This document shows, one piece after another, positions 12,501 to 22,500 of a stretch of 64,000 nucleotides of DNA. The position numbers and the translations under genes were made by a program. A model generated the notes under the pieces. It was not told the origin of the DNA, ran no database searches, and saw nothing but the letters and a program-made list of their open reading frames with translations. This DNA comes from Priapulus caudatus (lineage: Eukaryota > Priapulida > Priapulimorpha > Priapulimorphida > Priapulidae). The DNA lies in the NCBI RefSeq assembly GCF_000485595.1, contig NW_014577256.1:201671-265670 (forward strand). The letters run 5' to 3'. Numbering within the stretch: position 1 is the stretch's first letter; each line of letters starts with the position of its first letter.

Positions 12501-15500
12501 CAAGTACCAAAAAATAAATAGTCCTACTATACTCCCAAAATCGTGCATTATTAGAAGTGTTAATGAGTATAAATAATTTTTATTGAAAGCAAGCACACAA
12601 TTGCATAAAATACACTAGTTAAACATTAAAATTATTTGTCCGGTACTATAGAACGTGGGCGAGTTTAGTGATGAGAATTGGCTGGAATTCCACTCTCAAA
12701 TCGGTTGCCCCCAAATCGATGACTACAATCGGTTAACCGGTTACTCATCATAGTGCATGCAGGGACATATAAAGTGTGTTCACATGCTTTCAGAAAACTA
12801 TAAAGCTTCAGAAAAAAACAAGATGTATGTTTACAAGGCCTACTTATCAACACATATATAATGAATTTACTATGATTCGTTTTTAAAATGGCTACATTAT
12901 CTCAAAGACGGCTTGAAAAAGTTGAATACTATGCTATGCTATTGCTAATTTGTTACACACAAACACGTAAAAATGCGTCATGACATTTTGAACAAAATTG
13001 TCAAGAAGTGTTTTAAGGGTACTGTCAGGATATATCGCAAATTTATCATCTTTGCAATTAAATTTGAATAACTAAAGAAGTACAAGAGCTATAGCTATGA
13101 AAGTTTGCAGTGTTGTTTTTAATCTAAATAGCTAATGTGTTAGTTCAATAGTTGTTTCCATAGCCGATCTATCTAACTGGTGACTGCAAACGACCATCAT
13201 TCGATTATAATCAATTATCTGGACATCGCTAAGCAAGATTGACAAGAAAATGTAGACATCAATACTTCACACTTACCAGATTTGTCTTGCAGGTCATCCA
13301 GCCTGTCCCCACGTTCAAACAACTTCACCATGTTTTCTTTCATAATGCCCATCACGCCATCCACCTCCGATTTCACACTGAAACACGTGAGAGGGGATTT
13401 AGCAGTGGTCATGTAAGAGTTGATTGTTATTTCTATAGATGCATCTCCATCTCAGTGCTCCTATCATATTTTGCATTGGGTAAGTCTCTCATTACAAAAC
13501 CATTTAGTCAGATTCTGGAGAATTCAGGAGCAAGTGTCTTTGTGAGCTGACATAACATCAAAAGGATGATAAAGGTAACAAGTGCCATGGTGTTTATTAA
13601 AATGAGCCCTAGTGCAAGGCCTGTAGCATTGGCTACATTTGCTAACATGTTAATATCTGGCCCTTGTAAATATACATGTGATACCACACAAAGTATCTTA
13701 CTATTAGTAATAGTTACAGAATAAAATGGTTACCTATGAAGCTTAGAGCTGGTTTTTGACATTGGGCTATGTTTGCTGGGTCCACTTAAGAAGAAATCCT
13801 CATCACCTTCATCATCATCTTCACCATCAGCTCCATCTGCACCCAGGAGAGATGTCTACAAAGAAAAAAACAAATATAGTCTAGACAAAAATTTGTAACG
13901 TATATTACTGCATGGTACCTGGTTATCAGTAGGCCTATCCCAGAGCCCATAATCAAGATTTCACGAAACATTCAAATTCTGGCAGACTTAAATATAAATA
14001 TAAATGTCCCAATTTTTAAATTATAATACATAAATATACATAATAATACAGGTAATAATATGCCTTTACACTGTTACATATTATTCAACATCTTTACTCT
14101 GGGAGCCTTCGAGATCATGCAATTATGCTACAAAGCACATACCCATTCATAACTACATTGAATACACATACATGTTACAATAGCCTATAGGAGTTAACAG
14201 GAGATACATGGGGAACAGTGTCAGATTGTAACTACTATTAGTAGATGAGGTTATGACCAGCTAATAAAGATTAGTCTTCAAAGTCCAAGGGACTTTATCG
14301 AAGAGGAAAATAATAGACAAAGTTGATCAAAAAGACATATATATCAACACTGCAGAATGCAGTAGAAAAAGCTTCACAATTACAATTAGCTAAAAAGGAA
14401 GGAAGAAAATTCAATATGAAATGACAGAAACAAAGAAGCTATAATTATTGGGGATCCTTGAAGATGGATTTGCCAAAATGAGGGCCAGGGTTGCAACTAG
14501 GATTAATCAGAGCAGAAGATGCACGTGTTACTTGCGCATCCTATTTTGGGACCCCGGTATATAGTTCGCATGTGCTAAACTAATCCGGGGTGCTAAACTA
14601 GGAAACTAAAGTAGTGTTGGCCCCGTGTGAACTGGTTGTGCCTTGTGCCCGTTGTGGGCAGAAATCTATCCAGAAATATGCGTACCGGTATATATGACTG
14701 GTTTCACGAATAATCCCCTGTTAGCGCGACTCGCAATCGAGACAACAGCATTCCTTGATTATTATTATTATTATTAAGAGTAAAAGTATTACACACAAAA
14801 TACAAGGATATTTTTTAATAGTTCAGTCTCATGACATAAGTCATAGTCACTCGCCAGCTAGGCCTGATACCTCCCAAAGTGACGCGTCGTCGACCGACCA
14901 ATCGAAGCGCTCGCAGCTCAGGCACTAAAGCTGATAAATATAAAGCTAAACCCTAATCCTAACCCTTACGGTGAGTAACCATCCACTCACGATAGCCAGC
15001 TTAAATAATGCAACCACAAAACACCGCATCAGCTTTAGTGCCCAAGCTTCGAGCGCTCTGATTGGTCGGTCACTTTGGGAGGTATGCAGGCCCTGGCTGT
15101 GAGTGTCATACTCATAGGACCGGTACAAGGATCGACGTGGATATTCGTCCGAGCATCTGAAACCTGAGAGGTCAAACTGCTGGGCATTTAAGAAATCGAA
15201 GACCGTGCCCGGCTGTCAGGGTTATAGCCACAGCGTTAAAACAAACAGTCACCCTATCCCTAACCCTAACAGCAACACTAACTATAAACCGACTCGGCTA
15301 CCTTATAATTTTATATACGCGTGTCATAGTAGTATTAGTACCAAATTAATCTATGGTGTATAACCACACGCAACAACATGAACAGCGCAGGTGTCCAATG
15401 CTCGGACGAATATCCACGTCGTACAAGGATAGAGAGCATGGCAAGATTGAGGACCTAGTAGTAGTAGTACTAGTAGTACGTTACTACTACTACTACTACT

Positions 15501-15634
15501 AGTACTAGTACTAGTAGTACTAGTACTAGTAGTAGTACTAGTACTAGTAGAAGTGTCGTGACACATACGGCTTCATGGATACGCGCTCCGGTAACATCAT
15601 CGGGCTCCAAATGACGCTTAAATTTTGGAGGCAT
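9496..15634 (-). CDS. VAMP4: VAMP4-like R-SNARE
   Basis: Vesicle R-SNARE; in vertebrates VAMP4 acts in fusion among trans-Golgi, endosomes and secretory granules. Six exons join in phase to 151 residues (human VAMP4 has 141): 15569-15634, 13734-13855, 13277-13377, 9975-10054, 9717-9768, 9496-9530. The start MPPKFKRHLEPDDVTG is nearly that of vertebrate VAMP4. A dileucine (L25-L26) precedes an acidic stretch and FFLSGP, as in the known TGN-sorting signal. The SNARE motif spans about 63-115, with the zero-layer arginine R85 in FERGDRLDDL. MWWREC precedes a tail anchor of about 20 hydrophobic residues, and the protein ends QATKKS. All splice borders are AG/GT. The gene is divergent from SF3B1. 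The family call is firm; VAMP4 rather than another VAMP rests on the N-terminus and the acidic dileucine. Confidence 0.93.
9717..9768 (-). CDS. VAMP4: VAMP4 exon 5, transmembrane anchor
   Basis: After tgttattgcag. Encodes MRLILIAVIVIIMLVII, the tail-anchor helix. Donor gtaagt, phase 1. Confidence 0.9.
9975..10054 (-). CDS. VAMP4: VAMP4 exon 4, second half of SNARE motif
   Basis: After gatcttgtag. Encodes QLTSSSDIFRMSAQDLKKQM then WWRECK, the juxtamembrane tryptophan pair typical of VAMPs. Donor gtatgt, phase 0. Confidence 0.95.
10846..11147. mobile_element. 302-bp MITE with telomere-repeat core
   Basis: Near-identical inverted termini of about 50 bp (containing GTCGTAACAGGTACTACAGA) enclose about 100 bp of CCCTAA repeats. 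The flanks are an exact 9-bp duplication, GTAACTTAT, at 10837-10845 and 11148-11156. Removing the element and one flank restores the LINE frame LNKL|QRVQ exactly, so the boundaries are certain. A 9-bp duplication fits Mutator- or Merlin-like transposition (inference). Confidence 0.85.
10944..11050. repeat. Interstitial telomere-type repeat (CCCTAA)n
   Basis: About 17 hexamer units, mostly CCCTAA with CCCCAA and CTCTAA variants, forming the centre of the MITE at 10846-11147. It is not a chromosome end: unique sequence continues on both sides. Confidence 0.95.
11595..11632. repeat. 13-bp tandem repeat, three units
   Basis: Three copies of ACTGGCAGTGGCC in a row, the last one shortened. Confidence 0.9.
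12000..12345 (+). repeat. Dispersed repeat, copy 1
   Basis: Shares a series of blocks in the same order with the reverse strand of 40790-41240: GTGACCTCCAATTTT, CTTAAGTTAA, CTTGAxCTTTGA, TTTAGATTTGT, TGTTGACGC and a tail rich in GACAGAC/GGACGGACG. This copy ends in ACGC repeats at 12303-12333. Class unknown; no coding potential. Confidence 0.6.
13277..13377 (-). CDS. VAMP4: VAMP4 exon 3, first half of SNARE motif
   Basis: After cacgtgtttcag. Encodes EVDGVMGIMKENMVKLFERG and DRLDDLQDKS with the R-SNARE arginine, ending in phase 1 at gtaagt. Confidence 0.95.
13734..13855 (-). CDS. VAMP4: VAMP4 exon 2, dileucine and acidic cluster
   Basis: After ttctttgtag. Encodes TSLLGADGADGEDDDEGDED then FFLSGP, and ends in phase 2 at gtaacc. 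It aligns with the vertebrate LLEDDSDEEEDFFLRGP sorting region. Confidence 0.9.
14846..15106. mobile_element. Inverted-repeat element with telomere-like centre, VAMP4 intron 1
   Basis: Arms of about 85 bp sharing TACCTCCCAAAGTGAC, GACCGACCAATC and GCACTAAAGCTGA face each other around a core containing AACCCTAATCCTAACCCTTA. TCATA on both sides may be the target duplication. Degenerate copy. Confidence 0.6.
15133..15421. mobile_element. 289-bp MITE, 9-bp target duplication
   Basis: Inverted termini of about 24 bp, with CGACGTGGATATTCG at the left and its complement at the right. It is flanked by exact TACAAGGAT at 15124-15132 and 15422-15430. The interior includes TATCCCTAACCCTAAC, another telomere-like run. 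Confidence 0.75.
15460..15551. repeat. Palindromic TAG/CTA trinucleotide repeat
   Basis: Mixed GTA and CTA triplets alternate strand sense (TAGTAG, ACTACT, CTAGTA), giving many self-complementary stretches. It lies about 20 bp inside VAMP4 intron 1. Confidence 0.85.
15569..15634 (-). CDS. VAMP4: VAMP4 exon 1 (start)
   Basis: ATG at 15634-15632, 22 codons reading MPPKFKRHLEPDDVTGARIH then EA, ending at donor gtatgt in phase 0. The start is chosen by its match to the conserved VAMP4 N-terminus. Confidence 0.9.
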
Positions 15635-15737
15635 GTTGCCTTAAAAAATTGTGACTAAATGCTATGTAGAACCGAACCAGCTATTCAAAATAACCAAAAA
15701 TACACGACGACTGTTTAGAAAGTCGAAAATGCACTGG

Positions 15738-15748
15738 AGGCCGCCATG
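15738..15748 (-). promoter_or_regulatory. YY1-like motif upstream of VAMP4
   Basis: CATGGCGGCC on the minus strand about 105 bases before the VAMP4 ATG resembles the YY1 core (ATGGCGGC) found near many housekeeping starts. It is a motif match only. Confidence 0.35.
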
Positions 15749-16236
15749 TCGATTTTCCTACCAGTAGGGCCCCCTATCATTACGCTGTCTATTATTATGC
15801 TTAAAAAGGTTTCCATGCATTTATAAGTTATATTTTATTGACAAAAATAACTTACACATTATTTCATAATTAGTCCTGCTCACAATTATTAATTTGATTA
15901 AATAACAAATTTAACCTGATTTCGATGAAATTTAAACCGTTTATTTTCATGTGCACTAGATGGCGCTGCACGTAATCCTGGTGATGCGGCGACATTTTAC
16001 GTAAAGTGTGCGTCAAAATTTATTGTTAATGGTTGTGTTCGAGTAATCGCACTACACGAATGTAAGTACTAGATTACCATACGTATAGTAACTATAATCT
16101 TATTTAAGTATCTGATTAAGTGTATATCTGGTAAATACCGACGTAGTTTGTTGTTCGCTCTCTATGTTTTGGTCTGTGCTGTGTAGGCTACATACAGTGT
16201 CAGTGGAATGTGTTACCGTGACTGTTACTGTTAGGC

Positions 16237-16823
16237 TAGCTCTAGTAACTATAGCCCGCGTACAGTTGCCGCAGGGCTATAGAACTTTATATGGCAACTG
16301 CATATGAGTTTTATTCTCACAACTTTTAGCCTATAATAACTTCTTCGGTATGCCAAATAAAACACATTCTCTGCCGGACAAATGTCTTAAGTTACTATGA
16401 ACACTAAAATACAACAGCAAACTATCGCTTAAATATTGTACTTGCGATATTACTCGTCGACGAAGATTGTTTATCAACTTTTAACCGCCATTTCTCGTTG
16501 CGCACGCTCGCGCGGTTTCGGCGCTAGTGAGCGGGTGCCGGAACCGCACGAGCGTGCGCAACGAGAAATGGCGGTTACAAGTTGATAAACAATCTTTGTC
16601 GACGAGTAATATCGCAAGTACAATATTTAAGCGATAGTTTGCTGTTGTATTTTAGTGTTCATAGTAACTTAAGACATTTGTCCGGTAGAGAATGTGTTTT
16701 ATTTGGCATACCGAAAAAGTTATTATAGGCTAAAAGTTGTGAGAATAAAACTCGATACGCAGTTGCCATATAAAGTTTTATAGCCCTGCGGCAACTGTAA
16801 GCGGGCTATAGTTACTAGAGCTA
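16237..16823. mobile_element. Foldback element 1 (587 bp)
   Basis: Two arms of about 280 bp, roughly 97% identical by eye, form an almost complete palindrome around a short GC-rich loop near 16530. The ends read TAGCTCTAGTAACTATAGCC. The flanks are CTGTTAGGC at 16228-16236 and 16824-16832. No coding capacity. The high arm identity suggests recent insertion or arm conversion. Confidence 0.85.
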
Positions 16824-16832
16824 CTGTTAGGC

Positions 16833-17450
16833 TAGCTCTAGTACTATAGCCCGCGTTCATTAACTGCCGCAGGGCTATAGAACATTTTCAGCTAGATTTC
16901 GTAACTGCAACCTGTTACCACCTGTCCCCACGAAAAATGAATCGCAAAACGCAAAATGATCGGGCTTTTTAACACTTATTTATCTACATGGACATCTCAC
17001 CTATCTTTTTGGACACTACACAACTTTACACCATGTGTTTATCCTTTTATTCCACAAAGTAAGCACTACTGTCATTTCATTTTGAAACGAAGTGGCGTGC
17101 GCACGCGTGACGTTACCGAATATGTACGCAAAACACATGGCAGCTATGGGGCATGTATATACAATACCGGTGACGTCACGCGTGCGCACGCCATTTCGTT
17201 TCAAAATAAAATGCCAGTAGTGCTTACTTTGTGGAATAAAAGGATAAATACATGGTGTAAAGTTGTGTAAAGTGTTCATAAAGATAGGTGAGATGTCCAT
17301 GTAGATAAATAAGTGTTAAAAAGCTTGATCATTTTGCGTTTTGCGATTTTTTGTGGGGACAGGTGGTAACAGGTTGCAGAACGAAATCGAGCTGAAAATG
17401 TTCTCTAGTCCTGCGGCAGTTAATGAACGCGGGCTATAGTACTAGAGCTA
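16833..17450. mobile_element. Foldback element 2 (618 bp)
   Basis: Arms of about 285 bp around a loop near 17140, with ends TAGCTCTAGTACTATAGCCC like element 1 but a different interior. Flanked by the same CTGTTAGGC at 16824-16832 and 17451-17459. Long open frames on both strands are mirror images created by the palindrome and are not genes. Confidence 0.85.
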
Positions 17451-17459
17451 CTGTTAGGC

Positions 17460-17936
17460 CTACTTTAGCCGTTCTTGTACCCAAACTTGTAATCTTGCAT
17501 AAACTAGGAGTAGGAATTTTAGCGCGTCCGCAGTTTGGGCAATCAATCTGCAGATTGGGATTAGATTAGATTTTTAGATTTTAGAGCTTCGTAGCAGGTA
17601 GCAATTATTGTTTAGTCTGCCATTACCCATTTAGTCGGTTGCTGATGCCAATTTTGCAATCTAGCTTTTGTGAGTTTGTGCGCAGGGCATCTGTGCGTGC
17701 GGTAAGATTGTGTGTTATAGAGAAGGATATAAACAGCGTCTACGTGGAATTATTAGGCGATGTAGAGTGTATAAACATTGAAACTTTGTTAGTAAGTACA
17801 ATTTGTATTTATTTACCATCATTTTATTTAGTAAAACGGCTAAGGTGCCCATGTAGTACTAGTGCTCCAAGAAACGGTTGTACATCGAAAGATGGTTGGA
17901 ACCTCTTGCTGTAAAAAAGCATAGTTGGCTCGGTTT
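17460..17936. other. VAMP4-SF3B1 intergenic, no gene seen
   Basis: Possible site of the SF3B1 transcription start. A donor-like GTGCG|GTAAGATTG at about 17701 could end a non-coding first exon, but this is unproven. The 91-codon open frame here has no recognisable features. Confidence 0.3.
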
Positions 17937-17940
17937 TTAA

Positions 17941-18545
17941 AGGGATAGTTTACTCTAGGTTCTAGGGTTATTTTCTGTTAATTTAGGTTAAAATTACGCT
18001 ACATAAAAAGTTTCATGGTTTAATCTCCATTAGAATTTAGAAATATTAGTAAACAATGTTTTAAAACTAACGACTACAGTTTGATTACAACGACGGTGGC
18101 GCCACTCAAAGCGCACGATCTGATAAGTTGTGCAAGACCACTTTTCAGCTAAGGGCTACAGACCGAGGGTGTTTCTTATTTATTAATTTAAAAGCAAAAG
18201 CATTGTAATATCTTATAAACGGCATATAGTTTCAATTATATTATGGATAAATTTGTCCTAAAATGAACATCGTTCGGTTAAATAGCATTTAGGTATGAAT
18301 ATAATTGCACCTTTGTGATTAGCCCTCGGTCTGTAACGTGCAAAATAAATTGCCAAATACGCAACTTTTTCAGGGTGGCAGCACGATCACGAGTGTCATG
18401 GCGCCGTTCAAATTTCGTAGCGTTGATGTGTAATTAATTATAACAATTAAATTAGGTATCTGGTGACAAATACATGTGGGTATAGACGATTTGATATACA
18501 GTAAGTACAGTTGTATGCAGTAAAATCCTAGAGTCTACTATCACT
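17941..18545 (+). mobile_element. TTAA-flanked MITE family A, copy 1
   Basis: 605 bp between TTAA at 17937-17940 and 18546-18549. Ends AGGGATAGTTTACTCTAGG and CCTAGAGTCTACTATCaCT are inverted copies. Copies at 51103-51696 and, reversed, 63279-63889 share the whole interior (for example GGTGGCGCCACTCAAAG, CCCTCGGTCTGTAACGTGC). TTAA target use is typical of piggyBac- or Kolobok-derived elements. Confidence 0.85.
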
Positions 18546-18549
18546 TTAA

Positions 18550-19586
18550 ACATCACCACAGCTAACGTCACATCTAATAATTCAAATGAATCATTTTCAT
18601 GAATTAATATTATTAATTTCGGTTTTAACTGTTTATCTCCTCTCGTGGGTTTTCCACTTTTCGAGCAAATTGTGATTGCAGACTCAAAAGTGAGCTGTGA
18701 ATTCGAATGAAAACACTGGAATACTACAATATAGAGGTTGGACGTGATTTAAAACAAGTAGGAAATTATAATATAATTATTTTGTTTGAGATATATAAAG
18801 AGTTGTTCACCAGTTTTGGTAGAAGTAGAAGATTTTCCAAGGGATTGGTGTCAGGCTGTCTATTGTCGTTAGTCTCTCAGCTTGTTTAGCCTGTACATAG
18901 TAGAACTAGTATATATATATACAATACATGTAACATGTATATTTTGTATTACTTGTAGGCCGTTACATTCTATATCAGCTGCAAACACATATACATAGTC
19001 ACTATTAAGTAAACACTTGCATACTGTTTAACATCTGATAATACTTTCTGATTGATATAATATACATTCGTAATTTAAATTGGAAACACAGCTTGTTTAG
19101 AAGTTGTGAATTGTGAAGGGTAAATACTTGCCCATGTATCAACATTTATACATAATACATGTGTTTTTATAAACTATTTCACTTTTATAGACATCTAGTC
19201 TGACATAATAAATAAAAAATATCTGCAAAATGTGTTACGTAATAACATTCCTGTTTTTAGTTACTATTGCAAGATTAAATTAATTGTGTTCATTTCAGTG
19301 GGATTGGGTGATATTTTAAGAGAGCTAGGTGTCAATGTTGGTCTTAGAAATGCTTATTCCCCCCTCTTTAAATTAATGGTAATTGTGTTTTTCGCCTTAC
19401 TAGAATTCATCTTACTGGAAGATTTTCAAAAACTTGGTACACTCGTTGGTCGGGGGGAAGTTAACTGTGAAACACTATCCTGATTAAATACTTGGTTCTC
19501 GACCTGCTTTTGCTCACGTGGTGACATGTATATTCTGTGGCGTAAGATTGTGGTTGTCGTTAAGTCGGTGATGTGTTCCTTTGCAG
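18550..19586. other. SF3B1 upstream region or 5'-UTR intron
   Basis: AT-rich. The SF3B1 coding exon is preceded by a good acceptor (gttcctttgcag, ending 19586), so this is most likely intron between a non-coding first exon and the coding exon. The 83-codon open frame at 19232 is unremarkable. Confidence 0.55.
19515..19520. promoter_or_regulatory. E-box CACGTG
   Basis: Palindromic CACGTG 76 bases before the SF3B1 ATG. It matches USF/MYC-type sites but would lie in an intron if the upstream acceptor is used; chance is possible. Confidence 0.2.
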
Positions 19587-19595
19587 ACTTGAGCA

Positions 19596-22500
19596 ATGGC
19601 AGCCACTACACATGAAGAAATCGAGGCACAAATCAAGGACCTTCAGGCCAAAAAGTCCGGGTTAAATGAGACCGTTTTAAAGGAGGATCAACGAGTAGGG
19701 TTCGGCGCTACCGGCTTCTACGACCAGGATCTCTACAGCGGCACCGACAGAAAGTTTGAAGGCTACGTCACCTCGATCGCGGCGACAGACGAACAGGATG
19801 ACGACGACGACTACGGAGCGGGTGCGGCGGGCAAAAAGGCGTCGTACAGCGCCCCCGTGGCGCTGCTCAACGACGTCCCGCAGGCGCAGAAGGACTACGA
19901 CCCGTTTGCGGAGCACCGGGTGCCGCGCATCACCGACCGCGAGGATGAGTACCGCAAGCGGCGCCTGCAGATGATCATCTCGCCCGAGCGGCACGACGAC
20001 TTTGCCGAGGGCGGCAAGACGCCGGACGTGCTCGGCCGCACGTACGCTGCCGTCATGCAAGAGCAGTTTCTCACCAAGGAGCAGCAGGAGCTGCGCAAGA
20101 AGATCGTCGAGAAGGCGAAGGCCGGCGACCTTCACGTCGTCAAGAAGGTAGACGAGCCGCCCGTCGAGCAGAAGCTTCCCGAACGGAAGCGCCGACGTTG
20201 GGACCAGGCGGCCGGCGACGCCGAGGACACGCCCGCGAAGAAGAAGACGAGCAGCTGGGACCAGGCGGAGGCGCCGACGCCGTCGAACGCACGCTGGGAC
20301 GAGACGCCGGGCCGCATACCGAAGGGGTCGGAGACGCCGGGCGCGACGCCGGGCACGACGCGCATGTGGGAGGCGACGCCCGGCCACGCGACGCCCGGCG
20401 CGACGACCCCGGGTCACGCGACCCCCGGCCATGAGGCGTCGATGACGCCGAGCGCGAGGCGCAACCGCTGGGACGAGACGCCGCGCACGGAGCGAGACAC
20501 CCCCGGCCGCGGCGGCAGCGGCTGGGCGGAGACGCCGCGCACCGACAGAGGCACCGACCGCATCGAAGACACGCCCGGCGGCACACCCGCCGGCAAAAGA
20601 AGATCGAGGTGGGACGAGACGCCCGCCGGCGCCACCCCGGGCAGCATGACGCCGTCCGGCATGAGCACTCCGGGCATGACGACCCCCGGGGGGATGACTC
20701 CACAGGGCATGACCCCGCAGAGCATGACGCCCGGCATGACTCCTGGCGGGATGACACCGAGCGGCGTGACGCCGACAGGCAGGAAGGCGATGGGCATGGC
20801 GACACCGACTCCGGGCCACCTCATGTCGATGACCCCCGAGCAGCTGCAGGCGTATCGCTGGGAGCGCGAGATCGACGAGCGAAACCGGCCGCTGTCGGAC
20901 GACGAGCTCGACGCCCTGTTCCCGCCCAGCTACAAGGTGCTGCAGCCGCCGGCCAACTACATTCCGATCCGCACGCCGGCGCGCAAGCTGACAGCGACGC
21001 CGACGCCGCTCGCCGGTCTCGGTGGCTTCCAGATGCCCGTCGAGGACCGGTCGGTGAAGTTCATGGACAACCAGCCGAAGGGCAACCTGCCGTTCCTGAA
21101 GCCGGAGGACGCGCAGTACTTTGACAAGCTGCTGGTCGACGTCGACGAGGAGAGTCTGTCGCCGGAGGAGCAGAAGGAGCGCAAGATCATGAAGCTGCTG
21201 CTGAAGATCAAGAACGGCACGCCGCCAATGCGCAAGGCCGCGCTGCGCCAGATCACCGACAAGGCGCGCGAGATGGGCGCCGGGCCGCTCTTCAACCAGA
21301 TCTTGCCGCTGCTGATGTCACCGACGCTCGAGGACCAGGAGCGCCACCTGCTGGTGAAGGTGATTGACCGCATCCTGTACAAACTCGACGACCTCGTGCG
21401 GCCGTACGTGCACAAGATCCTCGTCGTCATCGAGCCGCTGCTCATCGACGAGGACTACTACGCGCGTGTCGAGGGCCGCGAGATCATCTCGAACCTCGCG
21501 AAGGCCGCGGGCCTCGCGACGATGATCTCGACGATGCGGCCCGACATCGACAACATCGACGAGTACGTGCGCAACACGACGGCGCGCGCGTTCGCTGTCG
21601 TCGCGTCGGCGCTCGGCATCCCCTCGCTGCTGCCCTTCCTCAAGGCCGTCTGCCGCAGCAAGAAGTCGTGGCAGGCGCGGCACACGGGCATCAAGATCGT
21701 GCAGCAGATCGCGATCCTCATGGGCTGCGCGATCCTGCCGCACCTGCGCAACCTCGTCGAGATCATCGAGCACGGTCTCGTCGACGAGCAGCAGAAGGTG
21801 CGCACGATCACGGCGCTGGCGCTCGCCGCGCTCGCCGAGGCAGCGACTCCGTACGGCATCGAGTCGTTCGACAGCGTGCTGAAGCCGCTCTGGAAGGGCA
21901 TCCGCATGCACCGCGGCAAGGGCCTCGCCGCCTTCCTCAAGGCGATCGGCTACCTGATCCCGCTGATGGACGCCGAGTACGCCAACTACTACACGCGTGA
22001 GGTGATGCTGATCCTCATCCGCGAGTTCCAGTCGCCCGACGAGGAGATGAAGAAGATCGTGCTGAAGGTCGTGAAGCAGTGCTGTGCGACGGATGGCGTC
22101 GAGCCGCAGTACATCCGCGACGAGATCCTGCCGCACTTCTTCAAGCACTTCTGGAACCACCGGATGGCGCTCGACCGCCGCAACTACCGGCAGCTCGTCG
22201 ACACGACGGTCGAGATCGCGAACAAGGTCGGCGCCGCCGAGATCATCGGCCGCATCGTCGACGACCTGAAGGACGAGAACGAGCAGTACCGCAAGATGGT
22301 GATGGAGACGATCGAGAAGATCATGGCCAACCTCGGCTCGAGTGACGTCGACTCGCGGCTCGAGGAGCAGCTCATCGACGGCATCCTGTACGCGTTCCAG
22401 GAGCAGACGACCGAGGACGTCGTCATGCTGAACGGCTTCGGCACGATCGTCAACACGCTCGGCAAGCGCGTGAAGCCCTACCTGCCGCAGATCTGCGGCA

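Larger units (their letters stand above)
11157..13276. other. VAMP4 intron 3, remainder
   Basis: Contains the 5' edge of the LINE, a 13-bp tandem repeat (11595-11632), a dispersed repeat (about 12000-12345) ending in an ACGC microsatellite, and otherwise AT-rich DNA with no exon that I can support. Confidence 0.6.

Noticed and set aside
16956-17300. Two similar ~100-codon frames on opposite strands
   Set aside because: They are the two arms of a foldback palindrome read in opposite directions.
19677-20819. 380-codon minus-strand frame and several shorter frames over the SF3B1 TP region
   Set aside because: Also shadows of the GC-rich TP repeats; alanine-arginine rich with no domain.
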